Positions 37,966 through 49,429 of a stretch of DNA of 64,000 bases are shown piece after piece. This DNA is from Epiperipatus broadwayi. Taxonomy: Eukaryota > Onychophora > Udeonychophora > Euonychophora > Peripatidae. The stretch covers positions 353,624 to 417,623 of the forward strand of contig JAQFVV010006729.1 of the NCBI GenBank assembly GCA_028023455.1, written 5' to 3'. Every line of letters starts with the position of its first letter. The stretch's first letter is position 1. Below the pieces are notes generated by a model. It worked only from the letters and a program-made list of their open reading frames with translations, was not told the origin of the DNA and searched no databases. The translations under genes were made by a program, and so were the position numbers.

Positions 37966-40500
37966 ACATCAATCCTGGAGACAATTATAGAATTCTAAAT
38001 ATTTCATCCCCAGAAAATAATCCAAGAACTCTCAAGTATGAACAATTCATTGTAGCTTCAAGCTTAACCAAGTATTGCTGGAGTATTAAATACAAGATAA
38101 ATCATGGATAGCAATGCTTAATGACCAAAAAAACATATTGTATTCAATTTGTATCTTTACTTGGCTAATAAATTCTAATTTAAAAAAACAATTGCTTAAA
38201 AAAAGTATTAAAATTTTTCATCCTTATAATACCACAGTAGTTATTCATTCAGAACCATGTGGCTTTTTTGCTTGCTCTGTAATATTTATCATCAAAAAAT
38301 ACAACTTTTTTAAAAAAATAAAGAGTAGTATAATATATATTTATATGCTCTAAAACACTTATCTAGAACTAATATAAGCAAAATTGGGCAGAATATTTTT
38401 CTTAGCTATACATTATTTTAAAATGATATGAAGTATATAAATTACACATTTATCTAAATAAAACTAAATCATTTTCCATCCACCATAATGATTAAATTTT
38501 CATAAGTTATGCATTATATTACATTAATTAATTTGCCTCCTCCTGTACATATGTTAATACTTGAAACATCCTATATCTATATTGTTTCAGCCACATTCCT
38601 CCTTTAAATAAAGAATAGTCTGAATTTTTTCAGTCCATTCATTGGGCTTCAAAAATTCAGACTATTCTCTATTTAAGAGGAAGTTGTGTGGAATAATATA
38701 GTCATGGGGCTTTTCAAGAATTTTACATAGATTTCAGCTAGTATTGTGCGTTGTTTTCTATGTGAATACATGTACATAATTTGCTTTTAAGAAAGTTTAT
38801 TTTATAAAAAAAATAGATAGCTTGTTAGGTTTCTCTTGGGCCAGTTAGCTAAGAAAAAAAATGTAATATAGAGAGCATGCCAATAGTAAAATTGTTTAAA
38901 ACTTCTCAGGTATCTGTTAAAAATTTTACATAGATTAAATTCCTAGAACACAGACCTGGCTAATAGGTGTGGTGCCACTATGTGATGATGCTCTCCATCT
39001 TCTTTAAGTATTTTCTTATCAAATAGGATATGACTTTATTAATTTAACAATTTCTACAATAATAGTATTACTTTCATTTGCTGTATTGCATGAGATAAAA
39101 TCTATTTCATAATTGAGGTTAAATAAATTACTATTTTAAAATGATCATATTATCAGTACATCAAGTGGAGCTAAGGAACATGATAAAACTGAATTTAAAA
39201 TTTAATATGGAAAAAAACTTTTCTAAATCTCTGTTCTAGTAAAAAGTTGTACCCACAAGAAGAACATTGTTGGAAAAATCATAAGATATTCACAAACTAG
39301 ACTTACAATTGAATTGAAGTTTGTCAATCTTTAGTCCTCAAACTTTTCCTGTCTTTGATTCATTCTTTTTTTCTATTAACTGTGTAATTTTATAACACAG
39401 CCGAGAACATCTAGCTTTGCCTGAGATCCATGGATCATAGGTTAAAACTGTTGCAATAATAGGTTTCTGTCTACCACTTTGCTACTTCATTAAATCATCT
39501 ATGGCATATGTTTTAGTGATATTACTGTTCCAAAAACTGAAACTGATATGACTGTGTTGGGACCCATGGATTATTAATTAGTTTACTAACTTATCACTTT
39601 ACTACCTTATTAAATCATACAAGCCATTTTTTTTAAGATTTTAATATTCTGATACCAATTCTTTGAAAGGAGTAATTGCAAATTGTCACTAGGTGCTTTG
39701 CAGCTGTTCTCGCCCAAAGTCTTATTTCCGACATTACATTGAATCAAATAAAGGTTTGTTAAAAGCTAACCATCGAGAAAGTGGTTTAGAAAGTGAAAAT
39801 ACTATATTTTCATTTTAAATGTAACTAAATATGATATCATTAAATGTTTAATATTATATATAGAGTATGTGCAAAAATGTTGAATTAAAGGAGTCATTAT
39901 TCTGTTTTATAACATAAGTATTCTGAAGAGTATATAGTTGTTTGTGATAAATGGAAGTTTAGATAAAAAAAAACATTTATAGTGTAAGAATCAGGCGAGT
40001 GGAAAAACAAACGGTATCTTCCAATTAGTTTGAAATCTAATTTATTTATCTGCTCAACTTTTAGAAGAGCAATTATTTTACTTTTTTATAATAAAAATTA
40101 TCAAATATGGAGAGGAGATAAAAAATGTAAAAGTTTAGCGGCAAGATTGTCGAATTACTGTATTTCTTTTACGATATAATTTTAATATTAATTAAAAAGC
40201 TTAATATAAAAAAGAGTTAAAGAAGGAGAAAATATAATGATATAAAATTTTATTAATTTACTCTGCATTTATCACTGATCAATAAATCTTAGATTATTTA
40301 TATATATATTTTTTATAAAAAAGTCAATTTTTCTCATGATTTGACTAAGAAATTGCTTTTCAATTTTCTTTTCTGCTTTATTATTTTCAAATAGACTCAT
40401 TTGAATGTACTTAAAGTAAAGCGTAATTGAATGCAATCGTGCATTAAATACTGTGTGTTTGAGTTTGAACTCAGAGTATTTAAGATGGCAAATTTTAAAA
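37966..40500. other. AT-rich stretch after the ORF1 unit
   Basis: 37966-38110 may be the 3' tail of the ORF1 unit. A small MITE-like inverted repeat lies at 38592-38690. At 39420-39500 and 39565-39630 an approximate direct repeat (CCATGGAT ... CACTTT...CT.CTT.ATTAAATCAT) is visible. No gene seen. Confidence 0.5.
38592..38692. repeat. Inverted repeat, MITE-like
   Basis: CACATTCCTCCTTTAAATAA then AGAATAGTCTGAATTTTT on the left, AAAAATTCAGACTATTCTCT then ATTTAAGAGGAAGTTGTGTG on the right, with a loop of about 22 bp. Arms about 38 bp with few mismatches. Confidence 0.85.
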
Positions 40501-40512
40501 AATATATTTAAA

Positions 40513-40592
40513 GCGTTGGTGGCCTAACGGTTAGCATAGCTGCCTTCAAAGCAGCTGGCCCGGGTTAGCTTCTCGGTCAACGCTTTGACATA
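40513..40592 (+). mobile_element. SINE family C with a tRNA-like cloverleaf
   Basis: 71 nt (40513-40583) fold like a tRNA. The acceptor GCGTTGG pairs with TCAACGC at the end. Box A is TGGCCTAACGGTTAGCAT. The anticodon arm is GCTGC-CTTCAAA-GCAGC (40539-40555), a perfect 5-bp stem with a 7-base loop whose central triplet is TCA. The T arm is weak (CCGG/TCGG). No intron and no encoded CCA. Because TTTGACATAT and an A-rich tail follow, as in the other copies, I call it a SINE head rather than a tRNA gene. Confidence 0.75.
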
Positions 40593-41457
40593 TAAAAAAT
40601 AAAAACTGTAAATTGATTTTAAAAACTACTTTAATTATTTTACTTAATTCTATTTACCTATCTATGTATATATCTGTCTTTCTATGTCAACTTAGCTATA
40701 TATCTGTTCATCCTTTATCTATTTCTCTATTAATCTGTATATCTATTTATCTATATACCCATTATTCTATGTGCCTGTCTTTCTGTCTTCTCTGTATCTA
40801 TCAGCTACAATTTTTATCTGAATTCCTATCTATCAAACTGCTATAAACCTATTTTTCTAACTAGATACATGGATACATACCCAGCTATTTATTATTAACT
40901 TATTAATCTATCTTACCAATTTTTAATTCCTATTTACTACTTTTTAGCTATTTACTAACATTCTACTGCCTGCTACTTTCCAATGTATATTAATACTTAC
41001 TTATTTCCTTGTCTATATAACTCTTTATAATCCTTTTCCTCCTTATTTATCTTGGGTTTTACCGCACTGTCCATATTTCATTCCTATTCTAAATTATTAT
41101 TATCTTCACTTCTTATCTATTTCTCTAACCTTTCATTTTATTGACTCTATGTCTTGTTAGCTCTCCTCAAGATTCCATATTTTTATTTTTGTATTCTTTT
41201 TTAACTACTGTCTCTAATATCTTTTTAAAACTCATTGTTATACTTTTTTTCTACTTACTTGAATGCCTATATTTTAATAGATTTATTTCTTTATTGACCA
41301 GTCTGCTTCTTATTCTGTTTTTTTTTCTACCTTTGTCTGAGTTCCTACTTTCTGCCCACCAATTATGCTTATTTGATAATTTCCTAGCTGATTTACCTTT
41401 TATCCGAATACCTTACTGCATATATGTTAATCTTCTATTCATCTTCTAATAGACATC
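40593..41457 (+). repeat. Degenerate TCTA/TCTG-derived pyrimidine-rich tract
   Basis: About 860 bp with strong C+T excess, full of imperfect TCTA, TATC, TACT and TCTG units (densest at 40640-40800). It leads into the pure array. Open frames here (for example 40613-40846 and 41141-41449) are a by-product of stop-poor repeats. Confidence 0.75.
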
Positions 41458-41742
<285 letters not shown>

Positions 41743-41818
41743 CACTTACCTACCCACTTACCTACCTAACCATTCACCCACCCACCCATCTACTTACCTA
41801 TCTATCTCTCTCTCTCTA
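41743..41818 (+). repeat. Degenerate flank of the TCTA array
   Basis: CCACTTACCTACCCACTTAC and similar variant units, ending in CTCTCTCTCTC. Confidence 0.9.
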
Positions 41819-44800
41819 GCTATCAGCAAATAAAGGAGTGTATAAAGTATGGTGTAACCTTCTTCATGGTTGGGAAGACTGCCCTGTATTCGAAATTTTT
41901 TTAAAAAATAGTAAATAAAAATGACATAGTTGTGCAAACTTTACACAGATAAATAATGTCATTGGATAATGCATTTGAAATTAAAGGACTTATGGTTTAA
42001 TTGCTATACATCTGTCAATCAGGCTCATGACCAATGATTCAAATTCAAGTCAGGTAAACTTTGAATTTTTTAGGTTACAATTATGCTTATGATTTTTCTA
42101 AGTAGATCGATCATAAAGTAATTAATCATTCATTAGTGATGAAAAAAATGATATTTACTATTCATATTTAGAAGATAAAGATACCAGATGAATATAGTTT
42201 GATCAAGTGAGTGTCTATGCTGCTGTAAAATTGAAAAAAAAAATCCAATTGCAATACGATTCTACTAATATGTGTGGGAGGGTCATATTTCTATGGACAT
42301 AAAATTTATCTTTAAAAAGTGCTCATTAACATTTCTCATATTGTAGATTTTCTTTTTATTTGCTTATTAACAAGAGAAACAAGACAAGTTATTTTGAGAT
42401 AATATAAAATAATAGCAAACCTAAAATCTGCTTTTGAACCTTAGAGCATAATTCAGAAACCCATATTAATAACCAATTATTACTTTATACTTTGTAGGAA
42501 ACTCTCGTGGTGAAGATCGGCCATTCAAAATATTGCCCACAATTAAAATCAAATTTTAAACAAACATTATTTATATATTGATAAATTAGTATTGTTTTTT
42601 GTTACTAAATAATTTTTTTTTCAATTAAATTTATTTGTTGATCCAACTTCTTGGAAAAAGTAAAGACAGTTAAAAGTTATAAATAGATATATAATTTCTT
42701 TCAAACGCATTTTCGGATTTAAAAACTTTCCAGTGCGCTTGCGTGGTGAAAGTTTTAATTTTGAAATATGTACAAGTCGGAGAGCATCCGTATTAAATTA
42801 CTTTAGAATCATAAATGTCATCAATGAGACTCTTATTAACTCTTCAAAATGTAGATCATTTTTGTTATTATAAATAATCTTTTTGTTTACTGTTTTGAAA
42901 CAAATTTTTAATAATTATTTAAATTCAATTTAATGATCAAATCATATTTCTTTATAAATTATAATATGATTTTAATCAAGAAACTCATTTATTAATTAAT
43001 TCAGAAATTATTTTTATTAGAGTATTAATTAAATTGATTTGTAATTAATTAGATATATATTAAGGTTGTAACACTAAAGTGGGACTATCACCTTGGTATC
43101 AACTTCCATAAACATTTCGATGCCGCTTCTTTTGATTGTCTTTATCAGATGTATAGTAACGATTTTTTATTGTTGGCCAAGATGCCAAACAACTGTAAGC
43201 ATCTACGCAGAAGTTACTATATAAATCCAAAGCGTCAGATATAAAAATAAATCTTGAAAAATATTTATTTGAAACTAAATAACATTAATTTCTGGATATA
43301 AAATGGTTGCAAAAGCCACCATCAAATCCAATGGTTTGCTTCATGAAAGATTCCACTTATTTACCACTAACAGTTTTCCTGACTGCATTGACAAATATTG
43401 TATCGATGATTGATCCATAAATACTACTTCTCAAATACACTTCAGCATTTATAAATAACCCTCCTATCAACATATAATCAATATCATATTCACTGAGTTA
43501 CTTGTTTAGCCTGTTTGTATCATTGATTACTTGTTTATTTGATGTTATTTAATTAATTAATCACTTTTTTTTTTTAACCTGACATTTAAAAAGTTATATT
43601 AATTGAATGAGGGTAAAGTATAGTGATTCTACAGTAATCTTTTCTGTTTGTATTTTCAGAATTCTCAGTACTAGTTGAATAAATGAAGATAAATAAACTA
43701 GATCATATTTATCACAACCAAATGATAACACTTGATGAATATCATATTACTTTGCTATTTTTTGTCACTTCCTTAACAAAATGTATTCTAGCATGTCAAA
43801 AAATAGATCTATATCATAAATGTGAATAATCCCGTAATGTTATTAATATTTGCTTAATCTTTATAATATTTTTTAAAATATGCATTGTTCAATATATTTT
43901 CAACATATTTATTTGTGTTTTAGATAAAAGTTTATGGGTGAATATAACAAGCTTTTTTTTTCTTAATCATATGACAAATTCTATTCTATGTTAACATCAT
44001 CTTTACATTTTCTATACTTTTTGTTTAGTTTTTTTAAAAGTAAAATTACAAAATGTACTATACAAAACAAATTGTAATTACTTCAAATTTGACAAGCATT
44101 AATATGCAATAGATTACTTTTGTATCCATTATAGTTAATATTAGTTCAAAAATGCAGAAACTCTGCAGTTGAGTGCAGTGGTACTGTGATGAACTTTGGA
44201 GCTCAAGATCCATAAATTATAACTCCAGTTCTGTCACTTTCAGGGTTCAAATTTCTTATGAATTCACAAAAAATAAATTGGTAATTATTTTTTTTATTTA
44301 TCAGTAATAACTAGAGAAATGTAAAGTCATTCTTTATGTAGAAATTTTTAAATTGTGTAAAATATATGAGTGAAGGGCTCAACTTCTTACTAATCATTTA
44401 GATGTTATCATAATTGTGCAATAGCAGGAAAATGAGTGAATAGAATGATGACAAAATTTGATTGTTTGGGCTACATGTTATGTAAAATTGTCTCTTTTCA
44501 AAGATAATAATAATGTCTAGAAACACAATATGAGAGTAGTCTCTTGAAATGATAAAATAGTTCATATTAGTGATAAAGTAATGTAATGTTTACATAAAGA
44601 AAATACTATTTCATGACTGTCCAAGTTATAATGTTTCACATCTGAAAGGTAATCTGCATTATAGCATTTTTGAACAAGTGCCTATGTAATCACAGGAAAA
44701 GACCAAACAAAAATATATCGAAACATACGTTATGATTCTAGTTTTCAGTTGTTTTATTATACTACATTTTTACTTTGAAATGTTTAATTTAAAAACAGTG

Positions 44801-45000
44801 GTATTAAAAAGGCAGTTTGTCACAAGTTTTCTACTTTCAATTTGTGAAATACACATGGGATGGTTTTAATGGACATTTTCAGATGTGTATTGAGTTTTGC
44901 AATGATTTATTATAGTGGATTTATATTATTTATATTATCAATGCTTTATAACATCCACTAGTTTTTGGATTAAATTTCATTCAACCAGTTGTTACAAAAG
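41819..45000. other. AT-rich stretch with one possible Penelope-type repeat piece
   Basis: 43074-43240 is less AT-rich than its flanks; its minus strand has a CTGATAA...CGAAATG arrangement reminiscent of Penelope-like terminal hammerheads. The rest shows nothing I can support. Confidence 0.4.
43108..43155 (-). ncRNA. Degenerate hammerhead / Penelope terminal motif (candidate)
   Basis: Minus strand reads ACATCTGATAAAGACAATC, then GCGGCATCGAAATGTTTATG. The CTGATRA and CGAAA blocks and the following GTTTATGGAAG are typical of ends of Penelope-like elements, but core G8 and the C after GAAA are altered and stem II is not obvious. Weak candidate. Confidence 0.25.
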
Positions 45001-46000
45001 ATTTCATGGCTGATGGAAATTTCAGTTAGTATTTTGTTTTGTAGTCTTGCAGTTAATCATATTGAGGAAAAAATTATGCAATGATTGAATAATTATAATA
45101 ATATTGTATACATTAGATATTGTTGATGATATTTTTATTTGTGCTCCTTTGAAAATGATTTCAGATATTTTTCACAAATTGAATGAGGATCCAAATTTAA
45201 CATAGTTGATTAATCATAAGGTTAATAGAAGTATTAAATGTCTAGATTTGTTAATAAGGCATATTAACAATATATCAGACTATACAATGTGAATTTAGTC
45301 TATTAATGTTAGAGGCTATATCAATACTAAATCTTGTATATATCCAGGATATAAATATGTAAGTTTCAAGGCTTTCTTGGACCAAAACTATAATTTGTGT
45401 AAATTTAAATTGAATTATAAAATAATATTCATAAGTATATATCTGAATTAATAAGATAGGTTACAATGAATCTGTTTTATTTAAATATGCATTTAATGAT
45501 AAATAAAGATTCAATAGTAATCAAATTATGGATAATGAACCTTGGATAACTTTACCTTATATACTTTCTATATGTTCAAATATGAAAAAATTGTATGACA
45601 AAAAATTTAATATACGGTTAAATCATGTGAAGGAACATCCTGATATTGTTTATTTGATTAAATGTCAAGAACATAATTACCCATATGTTTACTTTGGTGA
45701 ATCCAGAGCAATTATTAATATAAGACTTAAATATGCACATATATTTGTATAATAAAGCTAAATTGAATTATTTAATGTCAATAGTAGTTTTGGATATGAG
45801 CATTTATTTGGTCATGTTTTTAATCCTAGTGAAATAAAAATAGTTTGTTTTCAATGCAATGATATAAAATGTAAAAAGTAAGCAGGGCTTGGTTTATTAA
45901 TAATGGTAACTTTGTGATGAATAGACAGTCTAATAATGTTCAGTTAAGTACCATTTGGGATATACACATTCAGACTGACAATTTTGTAACTTCCATATGA
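45000..46000 (+). pseudogene. Penelope-like retroelement: RT C-terminal part and GIY-YIG endonuclease (decayed)
   Basis: A chain of motifs across several frames. SILFCSLAVNHIEEKIMQ (from about 45028; equivalent of SPxLANIxMxxxEEKIL). NIVYIRY then, one base shifted, VDDIFICAPLKMISDIFHKL (45113-45190; the RYVDDIF catalytic motif). KVNRSIKCLDLLI (about 45220). DIVYLIKCQEHNYPYVYFGE then SRAIINIRLKYAH (45640-45740), the GIY-YIG nuclease, with VYLI for GIY and VYF for YIG. After another shift, FGYEHLFGHVFNP, then WFINNGNFVMNRQSNN and LSTIWDIHIQTDNFVTSI to a TGA at 45998-46000, the usual Penelope C-terminus. At least four frame breaks and internal stops, so it is dead. The 5' part of RT is not recognisable. 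Confidence 0.85.
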
Positions 46001-49000
46001 TGTTTTCTTTTATGTAATGGTTTTTTCTTTTTAAAATTTATAAGTATGACTTTTGAAAATTCATTTAGATTATATATTTCATTAATTATTATTTATCTCC
46101 ATATTTTTGAAATTAATATTCATTGTGATTACATTTTTTGTGATGGTCTATTTTTTATTCTACTATCTTGGAATAAATGCAATAACATTTTTGCAATTTT
46201 GATCATAAAATAGATCAATAGTTCTGGACACCAGTATCAGCTAATAAGGCATTAATAGTTTTATCCTATTTAAAGTAAGATGGATCCAATAATTATTTTT
46301 ATGCTATTAAATAATTTTCACAATTGTGATTGTATTTATGTTAGACAATGACAAAATATAACAATAATATCTTGTATATTTATAAATAATTAATCAATAC
46401 AATATTTTAAAACTATAAATAACCACTGGAATAAATAATTTTCCAAACATTATTAATATCAGTGCACCAGCCTCTTAATCAAAATAACTAGCAAACATAA
46501 AATTTTATTTATTTATGCTACTTGAGATATTTATAAAATGACATCTAACAAATAGCATTATTCAGGCCAAACTTCAAATCAAAGATAGATGAAAATCAAT
46601 CTCTTTCAGTATAATCAAACATTAAATTTCATCAACAACATCATGTATTATAGTTGAAAATTATACATTTTAACCAGTAAATTCATAAAACATGTTTATG
46701 AATTTGTTGATTAATTTTTATTTTTTAGATTTATTATATATAAATGCACTCAAATTAATTTGCATTGCTCCTAGATAGTATTTCTCAATTTAGTGAACTG
46801 TGATACCTCTCTACATATAATGTTCACAAAAAATCCCTTCATTCTTCAGCTGATCCAGGGGTTTAAAGCTCTGAATCTTTCATCAGATATATTAGCCAGA
46901 TTTTCTACACAAATATAATGATTGCATATTAAAATTTATATAAATTGTTAAAGTGTCAAATGAAACACCAGAATTACCTGAAAAATAATGGTTTTTACCC
47001 ATATATATTCTAACTATGAGAAAGAAGGAGCAGAAGGAGATGATACTCCTAATATTAATATTAAGGCTAAGCTCAGTGGGTGGTTAGTTATTTTAACATT
47101 CACTACAGAGACATGCATTAAAATATAAGGGAATTTCAAGACAACAATAAAATGCATTACTATAAAGTAAATAAATAAACTAGAAAGAGAAAAAAACTTC
47201 ACTCATTCCTATGCAACACTTTTGGAACATATATTTTCCCTCTATGAAAATACATTATCTGAGCAACATAAATATTTTAAATTTGATATAGCATCTTCTA
47301 ATAGAATCTTTATGTATTTTCTTTCAATCTTACAGAGCAGTTATCTATCACCAAAGAATTGTTTTATTGACATGATCTGATCTACTCTACTCTTGTAAAG
47401 TGAAATAGAATGTACCTTTCTAATAGTATAATAAATGATAATGAATTTTTTATGCTAGCACTATAATCTTAATACTAATAAATGAATTGATAATCAATAA
47501 AATAATAAATAATGATCTCAGGGTTCTTCTTGTCAACTTTGGAAAATATACCATTGTATTGTGCTGCTAAACAAATGAATGCCATCCTAGTAGACTATAG
47601 GAGACATACAATTCTCGTATTAGCTAATGTATCCTAATATATTATAATAACAATAATAATAATTATTAAAAAAGTGTTTAATCTGCTTAACAATTGCATA
47701 AAACAAAAATATATAAAATTTAAAAAATCAAAGTTTTTTACCCAGGATGTTACTTGAAATAATAAAAGGAAAGAGGTACCTTTTATGTCTTTCTATTATC
47801 CATCAACAACATAATTAAAATAATTAAATTTAATTATTATACTTTTTATTGATAAGATAAATAAAATAATGTGCAGTCTGAAAATGGATTAAATAATCCA
47901 AAGAAAAATAAAATAAATATTCAGTTCTATTAAACTACAATTCCCAGTTCTAGAAGTGAAACATTTATGCAGTATTTTCATTTTTAACATTGGGATTTTG
48001 GATCTGTATGAGAATTGAACATCTGATTCACAAATATTTCTGTTATATAAAAAGAATTCATGATACAAGAAATCATATAGAGAAGCAGAAACTAGATTTA
48101 ACTCTTTCACTGAAAATTTTTTTTAACTGAAATGTTTTTATTGGCCAAGTGAATTAAAGTTTTACAACTTTTGATTGGTCAATTACAAAATCAGCAGTAA
48201 AAATATATTCATCTTTTAATATATTTATTTTAGTTTTATTTGTAAAAAGCATATTAATTGTTTGTCAGATTAGGAAAGTAAATTAAAGTTTTTTCAAAAA
48301 TACATTTCTATTTATAATTATAAAAATATTCAATAGTGGAAGACCTAAAAAAAAGTTAGTAGCAAATTAGAAGTGCTGTGGATGTCATTTACTTCTTTCT
48401 CAATTTATGTTCGTGTAAAAGTAAACAATTTTTTACTAAATTCTTACTATTTTTCTAAAATAATTATATTTTCAACATATTTTATCAAAGTATATTATAA
48501 TATGTAGAAAAATACCAACAAAATACTCTAAAACATTCATTTTTGTTTGAAAATCAAATAAAAAGCTTGGGGCACTCAAAACATTTATTTTTATTTTGAA
48601 AATCAAAACAAAGAAGTTGGAGGGGCAAAAATTATTGACAGGCACTCTTCTTTTATTTGAAATGCGAACCTTCTCCCATTGTTGTAGCTTCTTATGTCAC
48701 TGTTATTGATTTTTTACTTGAAAAATAATTCTAGAGAGAGCAGCATTTTACGATACATTTTAAGCTTTAAACTAAGCATAAAAAACACTAGGGTAGCATA
48801 AAAACTGACTGTTTTCGAGTGACTTGAGGCCATGAACATCAATCCATGGTTGATTCTCAGAAAGTGTTAAATAGCAATAAATACATTTATTAACATTGTG
48901 GATATACAAACACAAAATTTATTTACAACATCATTTTTGAAAGTTATTTGCCAAACATAGGCATTTATTTTTTTAGTAGGATGCCACAAATAGATAATAC

Positions 49001-49140
49001 ATAATCACCTAACACTAGCAAACTATCTGTTAAAGTTTTAAAAATTTATGATGAGTTATTAATAATACATTCAGTTAAGGTAAATTGTTTCAGTATTTAG
49101 GTAATTTATTTTGAATCTATTCTAAGCTAAATTATCCCTT
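46001..49140. other. AT-rich stretch
   Basis: Only the repeat piece at 46755-46900 (see the hammerhead-like motif) is noted; no gene seen. Confidence 0.5.
46855..46890 (-). ncRNA. Hammerhead-like motif in a repeat fragment (candidate)
   Basis: Minus strand: CTGATGA (46880-46886), AAG-ATTCAGAG-CTT (a perfect 3-bp stem II with 8-base loop), then TAAAC where GAAAC is expected. One core base is wrong (G12 replaced by T), so an inactive relic at best. It lies about 0.85 kb from the Penelope-like relic, on the opposite strand. Confidence 0.3.
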
Positions 49141-49151
49141 TAAACAAGTGT

Positions 49152-49220
49152 TTAATAATATATATATATATATATATATAGCTTAAACTATATATATATA
49201 TATATATAGCTTAAACTATA
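49152..49220. repeat. (AT)n-AGCTTAAACT duplicated unit
   Basis: An (AT) tract followed by AGCTTAAACTAT occurs twice in a row (to 49181 and to 49219). A third GAGCTTAAACTAG lies at 49427. Confidence 0.85.
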
Positions 49221-49242
49221 AATCAAGCAATCCCTGAAATAT

Positions 49243-49428
49243 GTAACAATTCATAATACCTTTATTAACAATATTAAAACATACTAATGATTAAAATAAC
49301 TTTAATCTGAACTAATTTATGACTGAAATATACTCTTTTGTCAGGTAACAATTCATAATACCTTTATTAACAATATTAAAACATACTAAAGATTAAAATA
49401 ACTTTAATCTGAACTAATTTATGACTGA
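49243..49428 (+). repeat. Tandem duplication, 102-bp period
   Basis: Copy 1 at about 49243-49326 and copy 2 at about 49345-49428 (GTAACAATTCATAATACC to TTTATGACTGA) differ at one or two bases, for example ACTAATGATT versus ACTAAAGATT. Confidence 0.95.
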
Positions 49429-49429
49429 G

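Noticed and set aside
39420-39630. Approximate direct repeat around CCATGGAT
   Set aside because: Similarity is patchy and could be chance in AT-rich DNA; not enough to list as a repeat.
40513-40583. Functional tRNA gene
   Set aside because: Weak T stem, and head and downstream GACATAT tail are shared with four other diverged copies on both strands, so SINE.
44165-44260. tRNA-like stretch (GAGTGCAGTGGTA region)
   Set aside because: No convincing box B and no second copy in the window.
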